Positions 1-11,400 of a stretch of DNA of 64,000 nucleotides are shown here, piece after piece. This DNA is from Actinostola sp. cb2023 (lineage: Eukaryota > Cnidaria > Anthozoa > Actiniaria > Actinostolidae): positions 124,001 through 188,000 of the forward strand of contig JAUJYZ010000104.1 of NCBI GenBank assembly GCA_033675265.1. The letters are read 5' to 3'. The translations under genes and the position numbers were made by a program. The notes under the pieces were generated by a model, which saw only the letters and a list, made by a program, of their open reading frames with translations, did no database searches and was not told where the DNA came from. Within the stretch, counting starts at the first letter, position 1, and each line of letters starts with the position of its first letter.

Positions 1-336
1 GTTCAGTGGATAAACATTTAAAAATACATTTTGTAAGTCTTGTGAAGTGAAAACTTATTAAAAATTGTTGAAACTTTTCTTTGTTATGACGTCACAGACC
101 ACGTGATCAGCATAAAAATGAAAGGAAAATATTAAGGATATAAAACTAACTAATTTTATGAATATGAATTCAAACTGATGTACATTAATGAAGTAAGGAG
201 ATATAAATGCCTAAAATTGTTCTCAAGGTCAAAGCAGGCCTAACATACTTGAGTAGCTCTGAACTATTAAATTCAGTCAGGATGAATCAACCTACAGCTG
301 AGTTAAATTTGTCAACAAGGTCTATCAATATTAAAT

Positions 337-490
337 CATCTGCAGACTATAAACAGTAACATCGACCTTACTTTAAACACAATTTAGGAAGGTTTCCCTT
401 AAATGACGTCACATTATTATCTGCAGACTATAAACAGTAACATCGACCTCACTTTAAACAACACAATTCAGGAAGGTTTCCTTTAAATGC
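337..490. repeat. Imperfect tandem duplication of about 81 bp
   Basis: Two adjacent copies of a segment beginning CTGCAGACTATAAACAGTAA (starts 340 and 421) and ending near GGTTTCCYTTAAATG. They differ by a few substitutions and a short insertion. The segment lies just downstream of the stop codon of the minus-strand HECT gene, so it may be in its 3' untranslated region. Nothing else is visible in bases 1-525. Confidence 0.75.
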
Positions 491-525
491 ACAGAAAAGG
501 TCAGTCTAAAACATGTTTCTAAAAA

Positions 526-1026
526 TCAAACACAGTTAAATGATCTGCTTACAGTGTTAATGGCTGCATCCATTGATGCCATAAATGTGGCTTTGTCAGG
601 GAAACTCTTTGGCAGGGTCACCTTCTGTAAGCATGTTGAAGCATATATGGAGGGGACATTATCAAATTCCACACCAATTTTTCCCAATCCAAAATTGGGC
701 AAACATGGTGATCCTGTAGCGAAAATGAGAAAGTTCTGTAGTGTTTTTGCCTTGGCAGTCTGCAAATATTCACGCAGGTGCTGCTCGGTGGTGGTTCGCT
801 CTTCGCTTAATGATGCTGGGAATTTGAGGACATTTATCACATCAGCACCAGTTAATTCAGTATCTGTGGGAACAAACAATTTCTGGAAGAGTTCAGGAAA
901 CTTTTTCATCTGTTCACCAAAGCCCAAAGTACCAAGGCCATCTCTAAGCTGGTCCAATACTATTTTTGGCCTTGCAATCACATCATGAATTATGATCGAT
1001 TGTATTACACTCATCTTGTTTTCATT
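526..1026 (-). CDS. Last exon of the HECT gene: C-lobe with catalytic cysteine
   Basis: This exon encodes 166 residues ending at a TGA (526-528). The C-lobe signature is visible: FATGSPCLPNFG matches the family's F-x-TGS-x-x-P-x-x-G segment, and the expected active-site cysteine sits in YASTCLQKVTLP, equivalent to the usual HTCFNxLxLP. The acceptor is TTATTATTTCAG before codon AAT. The C-terminus extends about 30 residues past the cysteine, as is normal for HECT proteins. An open frame on the opposite strand across the same bases is a shadow. Confidence 0.8.
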   Translation of the reverse strand, partial: NENKMSVIQSIIIHDVIARPKIVLDQLRDGLGTLGFGEQMKKFPELFQKLFVPTDTELTGADVINVLKFPASLSEERTTTEQHLREYLQTAKAKTLQNFLIFATGSPCLPNFGLGKIGVEFDNVPSIYASTCLQKVTLPKSFPDKATFMASMDAAINTVSRSFNCV

Positions 1027-4000
1027 CTGAAATAATAAAATGGCTGGTAAATTACTTTTCATAGCACAAAGTGTTTTTTTTTCCCCTTGTATTCTAAGCC
1101 CTCTGATAGGGGAGATTAAGTACATTGTACATTTGTATTTGTTGACTTATTACCAAGTCCATAATTTACAAGTAAGGTGGAGTCTGAACAACATTAATTT
1201 TGTATAATGATAACTAGTGGTTAAACTAGTGTGGACTGCGTCTGTGTTTCTAAGGAAACAAGTGGAGTAAAAAGGTAATGTGAACACTGTATAGATGTAA
1301 ATTAATTTTTATAATTCTAGTTTTTTTTTACCCAATAAAATATTATTATTATACAAAGAAAGCGTGATACTTACTGACATTTCAGACGTTAATCCTTGGT
1401 CGGAATAAGTTCATTCCGACTAAGGACTAATGTCTGAAACGTCAGTAAGTATCACACTCTTTTTATACGATGTTCACATTACATTTTTACTCAACATTTG
1501 TATAAATTCAAGGGTGGAAACATTTGAATTATTTACTTACTGTCAACGAAACAGTTAATCCACATTCTGATAGAATATCTACAGTTTCATCTTGATTAAC
1601 TGTAGCTACATCAACTGCCTGAGCAACCTATTGAGATATAAATTATAAAACCATTCTTGAATATACAATCACGTAGTATATTATACGAAGGGGAAGCCAA
1701 AAAATAAGCTACATGTAAGCTTGTATAAAAGGCACATGTAGCTTCATGATGCAAGTCTACGGGCTCCTGCAAAGGTACATATGGCACAAGAAAAAAAAAA
1801 CACATAAATAAATGCTACCTATACTGATTCCGTAAGTTGTAGTTTTTGCTCCTTTGTGGGTTTGGGTGGTGAGCGAAAAAAAAATTCAACAGAGAGCAAA
1901 CTGGTACTGACTTATGGAATCAGTCTAAATGCTACCCAGTCGACAAGAAAATGTAACTGGACATGTGTCAAATATGTGGCATCATATGGTTCGTTAATGT
2001 CAACAACAACAAAACCATTGATTTTTTTTGTGATTTTCTGTTTTCTTTTCCTGACATGTAAGGGACCGTTCATTTTTTAACAGGGGGTGGGGGCTGGTGG
2101 TTTTCAGGATTCTGTTTATAAAACAAATTCCATGACGCCTCTCCTCTCCATTCACATATTTATTGGCTGACCCCCACCTCTACATACATGTATGACACAT
2201 ACTTTATAGATGCCACCTGCATTTGACCATATTTTTTGGCTTTTCTTTCAATCTTTTTCTTTCAATCTCAATTTTACAACTAACAGTATTATTTGTTATA
2301 GTTTTCTATAATACTGCGTGGTAATGTTTTTTTTTTTCCACTAATGACAAATGTGAAGGCTTACATGCACACATGTAAATGCAAACGCCTACATGCATGT
2401 ACATGGGTACATGGATTGGTCAATGCACCTGGTTGCACCTAAAACACACTACAGCCCTAGTAAAAGATAAACTTAAGTGTTTTGCACTAACCATGCTAAT
2501 GTATGATTTGATCCTCAAAGAACAGTCATTGACTGACATTTTTTGGATGGCTCCATCCACATCTCCTGTAGCTAAATAATGGTACACTGAGGGGCTGAAG
2601 ATGGTCAAGCCTGGGCCCCCTTGAAGGATGCTGTGTACAATTACTGTACCAACAAGCTTCATAATCCCCGATGCGACAACATGTGAACTGTAAGTCGGGA
2701 GTTTGTAATTGTCACCCTGAAAGAACTCTTCAGACATCAGGTAGAGAAGCTGAGTAAAAAACTGTCGACTTACACCGCCAATGTCTGCAGCAGGCTGATT
2801 GTTGAAGATGACTCTGAGTTGTTTCTTAGGATTGAAATTTGGGTTTTTATAATAGGCCATAGCATCATTTAGCAAGTCCTCCTCATCTACCTTCAGCTTT
2901 TCTCTTTCGATGCTCATTTTATTTTTCAGCTCTTCTAGTAATGAAGGAAGGGACACATCGCTGTCCCTTGGAAGAAAGACCGGTTCAGCAAGGTCACTGT
3001 CGCTGTCCTCTCTATCATTTACCGAAGTGCATGTGGTTGACAACGAAAGTGCTGCCCTGGAAACTGTTCCATGGACAGTTAAATAAGTTGCCAAATGCTC
3101 CCTGCTGCAGTCTGGAAACATTTCCACTAGCTGATTTATCTGCTGATCTTCTAACAGGTGTGATGGCCCAGGTAAAGTATCCACTGGAACTGACACTGGT
3201 GAATTTGTCATCTTGTTCTTCTCGCCCAGGTCTCGCTTACTTATCTTTACATTGATACCACTTTCGTCTTCACTGTCGGAGTCACTAAAGAATGGTTTTA
3301 AAGACATTTTTGATATCATTACAACAGTCTGTAGATGATAACATTACAGTGGTTTCATTGATGATAGCATGTAACCGCATTATAATTATATTTTATAATG
3401 AATTCATAGTTATGCCTTCAGGAATTGGGCTTCCTGTGGTTGCTTATAAAATCCAATGTCATCCCTAAGTCCAACCCTAAACCTAATCCCAATGTACTTC
3501 ATATTTCAAATCAACCTAGCTAGGTTCATTAAAATTTGAAATCAACCTGAAATGAAATATGTATAATAAGTAACAAAACTGAACTGTACTCCACTTGCTC
3601 TCTGTATTGCCTTAATTTATACCTGTTTATGAAGTTATCCAAGTTCCCTTGATTGTCTTTAATTGGTCTCTGATAAAGAAAAACATAGGTTGTGGACATT
3701 AATTGTGATTGTAGTTGTCATGTATCTGGAAAGACCTCGTTGAAATCAGTAAAAATGTGAAGTTTGAAAAAGATCGCTTCACAAATTGTGAAGATGTGAA
3801 TTTTCAAACATCGAAATTTTGTATGAAAACCTTTGTTGGTAGGCAAGAGTTGCCTACCAGCGTAGATTTCCAAAGGTTTTCATATAAAATTTCGATTTTT
3901 GAAAATTCATATATTTGCAATTTGTGAAGGCATAAAAATGTCTTGATGGCATTCAAGGCATTCAACTAGTGTACCGACCTGCACCAGCAATGAGCAAGTG

Positions 4001-5489
4001 CATGCATTCACATAGTGATATAATACACTGTAGGTTTGTTTAAAATGCACATAAATGATATTTGGAAACATTTAAAGCTCTGACAACTGACAAAGTAGAT
4101 ACAAATTCACTTCCTTAATTATTACCTTCCTGCATTTTCCATGCTTCTCCTCCTCATGATGTCTAAATTCATGCATTAACACCTCCTCATGGCACTGAAG
4201 ACACTCAATCACAGGGCCACTCTATAACAAACAGATGGAAATACATACATATTGTTATAAGTTTTTTCACAGTAATAAAGGTGGATATTTTACAAGTTGC
4301 TATTTAAGGGGTGAGGAAAAGTGCGAGCTACGAGTAAAATATCTTAATTCAGATATAGGCATTTTTTTGAAGATATGCAAAATAAAAGCATAAAATTGTG
4401 TAAAATGAGCATGTGCAAAAATATGTCATGTTGAAAACTGGTTTTGGCGGTATACAGGTATGCCGGTCCTGATATCGTGGGATATCAGGACAGTAGATCT
4501 CGCTTCTGATGGGCTAACTGATTTTAGTGGGATGATAAACCCGGATATCAGGAGGATTTTGTGCCCTTTTATGGTAAAATCATGTCATTGTCATATAATT
4601 ATATAAAAAATATAAAACATGTGTTCTATATATATATACTATAACATTGATAATACTTTCAATCAATCAGTGTGAAATACAAAACCCACTTCAGTTTACT
4701 TGGTGTCACAAGTTAGTGATATCAAACTGAAACTACACAAAACTAACCTCAGCTGGCTGGACAGTTCGTTCCTGGTTCTCTAGCTTAATATTCTTCTGTA
4801 AAGGCCTTATGTAGATATTGGCTTGGCCAGCAACATCTCTCAGTCTGGCAGGTGAGTATGGGGTTGGTAGCTTACAAAATCCTCTTTCTTCTCCCCCTCT
4901 TTGAAAAATTAGAAGCTCGTATCCACCTGCTGTTGCCAGGGGAGGATACTGCTCACATAGGTTTTCATGGATGCTCTCTGCATTCACATCACACGTGATA
5001 GAAGCGGGACCTAGTCCACAGTAGGACAGGGCTGCTTTGCCAGCAATTGTCGGTGGTGGCTTTTCATCATCTTTGTTTCCCAAGCAAAAAAATTTTAGGG
5101 TGCAAGTAGTTACTTTCTTTTTTCCTTTTTGGTGTCTACCCCGCTGTGTGGATGTAGATGTAGCAAATCTAGTGCTGGCTGCATAATTGAAAACCCTTCG
5201 GTGCTCAGATAAAGAGTTGCTGCTTGTATTATTGTATTGTATTGTATTGGAGGATTGCTTACTGAAGGGCTCCTCACTAATGGATTGCTAACTGAATGGT
5301 TGTTGATTGAAGGGCTGCTAAATGAACGGTTGCTACCTGTGGCCACTGTATTTGCAGGTGAATTGCTTGTATTGGTGGACCCTGAATTAACAAACAAATG
5401 ATTTAGTTCTTCCTGTGTGGTAAAAATACAACCACAAAAATTAAATCCCCAAAGGAACAATTAAACCTGAAAAATATAAGAGAGTGTCT

Positions 5490-5525
<36 letters not shown>

Positions 5526-6229
5526 GCCTCTTTATAGTGAGATAGGTTTTTTTTTATTTGGATCCGAATGAAACTGCAAGCCTGGCCTAAGGGGGGGGGG
5601 GCATAGCCTGGGGGGGGGGGGGGGGGGGGGTTGCCTCTTTATAGTGAGATAGGTTTTTTTTATTTGGATCCGAATGAAACTGCATAGCCTGGCCTTAAGG
5701 GGAGGGGGGAGAAAACAAGAGGGAATTTCCCCTCTTTTCCTCTCCCCTCCCCTGAGGGCCAGGCTACACAGGGTAAATCTTATTGTCATTCAATACATTA
5801 ACTGGCATTGAAATATACTGTTTATTTGAAAAGAATGACGTATTTTGTCCTCTTCCTAGGATATAAGTTTGTTTATAATGTGACAGTGCTGTCACGATAT
5901 TTTAAGTCACTTTGCAAAATACAAAATTATCGTTAAGAGCCTCAAAATATAAACCGTTTGCTAAGGTAGATAAACACTAAAGAGGTAATAATAAACCAAA
6001 AACGAACGAGTATGGAGAAAAAAAGGTTGAGGATGGAGAAGATTAAAATGGATTACAAACGACAAACACACCGTGCCTGACCGTGACTTCAACTTCAAGT
6101 TAGAGTTCGCCGGCATGTGAAGCGTGTTTTGCTTTAAATAATAATAATTTGGTACCCACCTTCGTTTGCAAGAGAAAGAAGCTGTTCTGCGACACGACGC
6201 AGAGTACTTCGAGCGTTTCTGCTTTCCAT
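526..6229 (-). CDS. HECT-domain E3 ubiquitin ligase, CUE-like domain, six exons
   Basis: Likely a cytosolic or nuclear E3 that takes ubiquitin from an E2 onto a catalytic cysteine and passes it to substrate. Proposed exons, 5' to 3' on the minus strand: 6229-6160, 5408-4748, 4221-4126, 3328-2492, 1627-1541, 1026-526. The last four join in phase 0 at GT-AG sites. The product is about 750 aa: an S/N-rich N-terminal region, a CxxC..H..H..C finger (exon 3), a CUE-like helix set and an acidic stretch, the HECT N-lobe (exon 4) and the C-lobe (exon 6). The layout recalls fish and coral genes named G2E3-like, but without PHD fingers. Exon 2 needs a one-base shift in an A-rich run near 5115-5125 to stay open; this is either an assembly error or a real lesion. 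The exon 1 start is the least certain part. Confidence 0.72.
1355..1465. repeat. Foldback element in an intron of the HECT gene
   Basis: Arms of about 50 nt (AAAGAAAGCGTGATACTTAC and its near-complement ending CACACTCTTTTT) flank a loop of only a few bases. This is a typical short non-autonomous hairpin. It sits in the last intron (1027-1540) and does not touch splice signals. Confidence 0.75.
1541..1627 (-). CDS. Small 29-codon exon of the HECT gene
   Basis: A phase 0-0 exon of 87 nt bounded by CTCAATAG on one side and GTAAGT on the other. It encodes VAQAVDVATVNQDETVDILS and nine more residues, and joins the HECT N-lobe exon (ending ..SYISM) to the C-lobe exon (starting NENKMSV). It would supply part of the region between the two lobes. 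It is too short to be found as an isolated open frame; the call rests on splice-site fit and frame. Confidence 0.6.
2492..3328 (-). CDS. HECT gene exon: CUE-like domain plus HECT N-lobe
   Basis: A 279-codon exon. Near its start is an acidic FFSDSDSEDES tract. It is followed by a CUE/UBA-like segment (INQLVEMFPDCSREHLATYL, where the MFP motif is typical of CUE domains that bind ubiquitin). The HECT N-lobe starts near EDLLNDAMAYYKNPNFNPKK and includes AADIGGVSRQFFTQL and GPGLTIFSPSVYHYLATGD. The donor is GTTAGT after ..SYISM; the acceptor is ATCTACAG before ACT GTT GTA ATG. The methionine at 3319 is therefore internal if the upstream exons are real; a shorter isoform starting there cannot be excluded. 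Confidence 0.75.
3778..3928. repeat. Foldback element, arms about 70 nt
   Basis: TTCACAAATTGTGAAGATGT through GGTAGGCAA is followed at once by an imperfect complement running TTGCCTACC through CAATTTGTGAA, with a three-base loop at GAG. It lies in an intron of the HECT gene. It is a hairpin-type non-autonomous element with no coding capacity. Confidence 0.8.
4126..4221 (-). CDS. HECT gene exon with a Cys/His finger
   Basis: A 32-codon exon reading SGPVIECLQCHEEVLMHEF and on to RHHEEEKHGKCRK. It has the pattern C-x2-C-H-x6-H-x3-H-H-x4-H-x2-C, which could bind zinc. The splice sites are TATAG before AGT and GTAATA after AAG, both in phase 0 with the neighbouring exons. I do not match it to a named zinc-finger class. 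Confidence 0.6.
4748..5408 (-). CDS. HECT gene exon 2, N-terminal region, one internal frame shift
   Basis: Downstream of a CCACACAG acceptor region the frame reads ELNHLFVNSGSTN, then an S/N/P-rich repeat section, then ..DTKKEK. After an A-rich run the open frame changes by one base and continues KKVTTCTLKFFCLGNKDDEK, then ..CGLGPASI.., ending PLQKNIKLENQERTVQPAE at a GTTAGT donor. The F-x-CL..P..GLG spacing is one I associate with N-terminal regions of fish and coral HECT proteins of this kind. The shift falls in a homopolymer-like stretch, so sequencing or assembly error is the first suspicion. Confidence 0.55.
5490..5770. repeat. Long G runs and a duplicated 54-bp segment in HECT intron 1
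   Basis: G runs of 34 nt (5490-5523), 11 nt (5591-5601) and 21 nt (5610-5630). The segment TTGCCTCTTTATAGTGAGAT and its continuation through GGATCCGAATGAAACTGCA occurs twice, at about 5524 and 5631. The stretch ends in a foldback around GGCCAGGCTACAC. Run lengths in such DNA are usually unreliable. The coding (minus) strand here is C-rich. Confidence 0.8.
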
Positions 6230-6439
6230 AGTGATGTCCTTTACTTCTTTTAAATATGTATCTGTGTATCGCACATGCTTCCAGTTCTCAAAGCGACGGA
6301 AAACGTGAGCTAGGCAGAAATCACGTGAGAAACGTGAGCCGCTATAATACAGCGGTTTTGCCCTACAAAGCTGAATCACTCATGCGAGTCGGAAGTTGAA
6401 AAGTGAAACTTGCATAAAACGATCAAACTTGCATGTCGG

Positions 6440-6745
6440 ATCGCGTAACAAGAATGGCGCGCGGAGAAGCAATGTCGCATCGTGAAACTTCAATGTCGCA
6501 TTGAGAAACTCCAATGTTGGATTGTGAAAGTTCAAAACTTGAATGTCGAATTCAAAACTTGAATGTCGAATTCAAAACTTGAATGTCCAATTCAAAACTT
6601 GAATGTCGAATATTCAAAACTTGAATGTCGAATTCAAAACTTGAATGTCGAATTCAAAACTTCAAATGTCGAAACCTAATGTTGAATGTCGAATTCAAAA
6701 CTTGAATGTCGAATTCAAAACTTGAATGTCGAAACCTAATGTTGA
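6440..6745. repeat. Minisatellite, 20-bp unit
   Basis: About nine or ten copies of AATTCAAAACTTGAATGTCG in register at 20 bp, with small indels and a twice-used variant ending CGAAACCTAATGTTG. Degenerate relatives (ACTTGCATGTCGGAT and similar) begin near 6430. It lies between the 5' end of the HECT gene and the 1.53-kb tandem array. Confidence 0.9.
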
Positions 6746-7215
6746 ATTTTGGCGGGGATGGTACGCCATAGAAATCGGACCTGTAAGTCAGTTTACTTGA
6801 GGTTAAAATATGAAGAGTTATCTAGTTGTCACTAATAACTGGCCATGAGATCGATGTTACGAAAATTCAGAAAGTTAGAATTTTTCAAAGCAGTATCGAT
6901 TTTTACGGGCGGTTTCGGGCGCCTTGGGAGTCAAAGGGTTAAATTCAATAATTTTTTATTTTTTTTCCCACTGACTTGCCATTTTTCCTACCAAAAACTA
7001 TTTAAAACATTAAGTCTACCTAAGACGGTTATACATGCCAAATTTTATTTGAAACTGAGCTTGATTGAAGGACTTAGGAGGGGAGGGTATTTGTTATAGA
7101 CCTCAAAAGCCCAATTTTACATATAGGTCAAAAAGTCAAAGTTGGGGGAGTGGTCATTGTGAAATTTAGACAGCAGAGAAGAATAGTTGTCGTGGATGTT
7201 AGTCAGACCAATGGT

Positions 7216-7441
7216 CACATTCACCCTATGGTGATCCAGGGGGGCAGTGATGCTTGTCACGTGACTAACCCTAGCCCCTAAGCCAGCCTTCAGTCAAATC
7301 TAACCCTAGCTTCCAGAACTTAACCCAAGGGCAAAAAAAAATAACCCTAAGCCTGAATTGTTACCCTAACCCTAGTTTTGAGTTAACCCCAACCCTAACT
7401 TCTTCCCGGAGGTGACAAAAGTCCTGGTCACGTGACCTCAT
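7216..7441. repeat. Array spacer with degenerate telomere-like repeats between CACGTG palindromes
   Basis: In each spacer a segment of about 180 bp containing many TAACCCTA and TAACCCCAACCC words is bounded by GTCACGTGAC on one side and GGTCACGTGAC on the other. The repeats are irregular, so this is not a telomere. The flanking palindromes suggest it is itself a former inserted element. The same block recurs in every unit (for example 8752-8977, 10288-10511, 11822-12047, 13360-13583). Confidence 0.6.
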
Positions 7442-7452
7442 ATTTTTTCTCC

Positions 7453-8474
7453 TTAACCCTTTGACACCCAGAGATTTTTGAGTTTTTTAGCGATTTTCTG
7501 GACCTAATCACGCCATAGGAAATTTCGATTCCATATAAGGGGTTTCCATGGAAATCTTGACAGTTCTGAAAGCCCACGGGCTCAGGTTCTGACGTAATCT
7601 TTCTCTTTTGGTGAATCTCCTCGAGGAACGGCATCTCGTAGCTACTAGGAGCGGTCAATTTTGCATTTTTAGAGTGTTTATAGCCATTATTCACCACAGA
7701 AGCCCCCAGGACAGCATCATTAAGCTTGACTGGTGTGGTAGAGACCGTTCTCCTGGAAGAACTCAGGAGTTTAGATACGAATTCACGAACAGATTTCGAC
7801 TTTGCCGTTTGGAAATTCAAAATGGCGGACTCAATTGTGAAATCGTCTCTCTGGTCTTTCTGTGGTGGATTCCAGGACCTACAAAGGCATTTTTGGCGAC
7901 TTTGGACTTGTAAAGAATGCAACCGGTGCAATATTTTGCCTGTAGGACCGAGTGGCTCGACACTCTATATATTCTTAAAAGAGGGATTTTCGGGGGAGAT
8001 CTATGCCGAAATTCCCGGATGTTTCCCGGCATCCTTTTCGGGCGTGCAGAAGGAAAACACGTGTTAGCGAAAGTGGGCCTAAGGAAATGGCTATTGTTCG
8101 GCGAGTTAAGGAAAAGAGAGGGCAAAATTCACGACTATATCAAGAAGAGAGATGGAAGTTTGCTGAGAAAGTGGCGTTTTGTTTCGCAAGGATGTATTTT
8201 GGAAGAAAATCCAAGTCAAATGTCGTTCATTTTCGAGGTGTAAAATTGCGTCAAAAACACGCATTTTTGATTTTTATGGCAAACAAATTGAACTAATGCC
8301 CAGAAATCGGACCTGTAAGTCAGTTTACTTGAGGTTAAAATATGAAGAGTTATCTAGTTGTCACTAATAACTGGCCATGAGATCGATGTTACGAAAATTC
8401 AGAAAGTTAGAATTTTTCAAAGCAGTATCGATTTTTACGGGCGGTTTCGGGCGCCGTGGGAGTCAAAGGGTTAA
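7453..8474. mobile_element. TTAA-flanked non-autonomous element, array copy 1
   Basis: The ends are TTAACCCTTTGACACCCA and TGGGAGTCAAAGGGTTAA, inverted repeats of about 16 bp with one mismatch, bounded by TTAA. A TTAA duplication followed by CCC is the known mark of piggyBac-type elements, so I infer a piggyBac-mobilised MITE. The 1,022-bp interior has no transposase. Further copies are at 8989-10010, 10523-11544, 12059-13080 and 13595-14616; the 3' 170 bp of another copy opens the array. Confidence 0.75.
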
Positions 8475-11400
8475 ATTCAATAATTTTTTTTTTTTTTTTT
8501 CCACTGACTTGCCATTTTTCCTACCAAAAACTATTTAAAACATTAAGTCTACCTAAGACGGTTATACATGCCAAATTTTATTTGAAACTGAGCTTGATTG
8601 AAGGACTTAGGGGGGGGGAGGGTATTTGTTATAGACCTCAAAAGCCCAATTTTACATATAGGTCAAAAAGTCAAAGTTGGGGGAGTGGTCATTGTGAAAT
8701 TTAGACAGCAGAGAAGAATAGTTGTCGTGGATGTTAGTCAGACCAATGGTCACATTCACCCTATGGTGATCCAGGGGGGCAGTGATGCTTGTCACGTGAC
8801 TAACCCTAGCCCCTAAGCCAGCCTTCAGTCAAATCTAACCCTAGCTTCCAGAACTTAACCCAAGGGCAAAAAAAAAATAACCCTAAGCCTGAATTGTTAC
8901 CCTAACCCTAGTTTTGAGTTAACCCCAACCCTAACTTCTTCCCGGAGGTGACAAAAGTCCTGGTCACGTGACCTCATATTTTTTCTCCTTAACCCTTTGA
9001 CACCCAGAGATTTTTGAGTTTTTTAGCGATTTTCTGGACCTAATCACGCCATAGGAAATTTCGATTCCATATAAGGGGTTTCCATGGAAATCTTGACAGT
9101 TCTGAAAGCCCACGGGCTCAGGTTCTGACGTAATCTTTCTCTTTTGGTGAATCTCCTCGAGGAACGGCATCTCGTAGCTACTAGCAGCGGTCAATTTTGC
9201 ATTTTTAGAGTGTTTATAGCCATTATTCACCACAGAAGCCCCCAGGACAGCATCATTAAGCTTGACTGGTGTGGTAGAGACCGTTCTCCTGGAAGAACTC
9301 AGGAGTTTAGATACGAATTCACGAACAGATTTCGACTTTGCCGTTTGGAAATTCAAAATGGCGGACTCAATTGTGAAATCGTCTCTCTGGTCTTTCTGTG
9401 GTGGATTCCAGGACCTACAAAGGCATTTTTGGCGACTTTGGACTTGTAAAGAATGCAACCGGTGCAATATTTTGCCTGTAGGACCGAGTGGCTCGACACT
9501 CTATATATTCTTAAAAGAGGGATTTTCGGGGGAGATCTATGCTGAAATTCCCGGATGTTTCCCGGCATCCTTTTCGGGCGTGCAGAAGGAAAACACGTGT
9601 TAGCGAAAGTGGGCCTAAGGAAATGGCTATTGTTCGGCGAGTTAAGGAAAAGAGAGGGCAAAATTCACGACTATATCAAGAAGAGAGATGGAAGTTTGCT
9701 GAGAAAGTGGCGTTTTGTTTCGCAAGGATGTATTTTGGAAGAAAATCCAAGTCAAATGTCGTTCATTTTCGAGGTGTAAAATTGCGTCAAAAACACGCAT
9801 TTTTGATTTTTATGGCAAACAAATTGAACTAATGCCCAGAAATCGGACCTGTAAGTCAGTTTACTTGAGGTTAAAATATGAAGAGTTATCTAGTTGTCAC
9901 TAATAACTGGCCATGAGATCGATGTTACGAAAATTCAGAAAGTTAGAATTTTTCAAAGCAGTATCGATTTTTACGGGCGGTTTCGGGCGCCGTGGGAGTC
10001 AAAGGGTTAAATTCAATAATTTTTTTTTTTTTTTTCCACTGACTTGCCATTTTTCCTACCAAAAACTATTTAAAACATTAAGTCTACCTAAGACGGTTAT
10101 ACATGCCAAATTTTATTTGAAACTGAGCTTGATTGAAGGACTTAGGGGGGGGGAGGGTATTTGTTATAGACCTCAAAAGCCCAATTTTACATATAGGTCA
10201 AAAAGTCAAAGTTGGGGGAGTGGTCATTGTGAAATTTAGACAGCAGAGAAGAATAGTTGTCGTGGATGTTAGTCAGACCAATGGTCACATTCACCCTATG
10301 GTGATCCAGGGGGGCAGTGATGCTTGTCACGTGACTAACCCTAGCCCCTAAGCCAGCCTTCAGTCAAATCTAACCCTAGCTTCCAGAACTTAACCCAAGG
10401 GCAAAAAAAAATAACCCTAAGCCTGAATTGTTACCCTAACCCTAGTTTTGAGTTAACCCCAACCCTAACTTCTTCCCGGAGGTGACAAAAGTCCTGGTCA
10501 CGTGACCTCATATTTTTTCTCCTTAACCCTTTGACACCCAGAGATTTTTGAGTTTTTTAGCGATTTTCTGGACCTAATCACGCCATAGGAAATTTCGATT
10601 CCATATAAGGGGTTTCCATGGAAATCTTGACAGTTCTGAAAGCCCACGGGCTCAGGTTCTGACGTAATCTTTCTCTTTTGGTGAATCTCCTCGAGGAACG
10701 GCATCTCGTAGCTACTAGGAGCGGTCAATTTTGCATTTTTAGAGTGTTTATAGCCATTATTCACCACAGAAGCCCCCAGGACAGCATCATTAAGCTTGAC
10801 TGGTGTGGTAGAGACCGTTCTCCTGGAAGAACTCAGGAGTTTAGATACGAATTCACGAACAGATTTCGACTTTGCCGTTTGGAAATTCAAAATGGCGGAC
10901 TCAATTGTGAAATCGTCTCTCTGGTCTTTCTGTGGTGGATTCCAGGACCTACAAAGGCATTTTTGGCGACTTTGGACTTGTAAAGAATGCAACCGGTGCA
11001 ATATTTTGCCTGTAGGACCGAGTGGCTCGACACTCTATATATTCTTAAAAGAGGGATTTTCGGGGGAGATCTATGCCGAAATTCCCGGATGTTTCCCGGC
11101 ATCCTTTTCGGGCGTGCAGAAGGAAAACACGTGTTAGCGAAAGTGGGCCTAAGGAAATGGCTATTGTTCGGCGAGTTAAGGAAAAGAGAGGGCAAAATTC
11201 ACGACTATATCAAGAAGAGAGATGGAAGTTTGCTGAGAAAGTGGCGTTTTGTTTCGCAAGGATGTATTTTGGAAGAAAATCCAAGTCAAATGTCGTTCAT
11301 TTTCGAGGTGTAAAATTGCGTCAAAAACACGCATTTTTGATTTTTATGGCAAACAAATTGAACTAATGCCCAGAAATCGGACCTGTAAGTCAGTTTACTT

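Noticed and set aside
554..988. Plus-strand open frame of 144 codons
   Set aside because: It is antisense to the HECT C-lobe exon, which has a clear family match and splice sites.
6440..6745. CRISPR-like regular repeats
   Set aside because: The 20-bp units are directly adjacent with no unique spacers, in animal DNA; it is a minisatellite.
7260..7420. Telomere or interstitial telomere block
   Set aside because: TAACCC words are irregular and interrupted, and the block is repeated inside a tandem array; not a chromosome end.
7608..8367. Overlapping plus-strand frames of 60-113 codons in each array unit
   Set aside because: They overlap one another and the minus-strand frame, lack domains, and owe their conservation to recent duplication.
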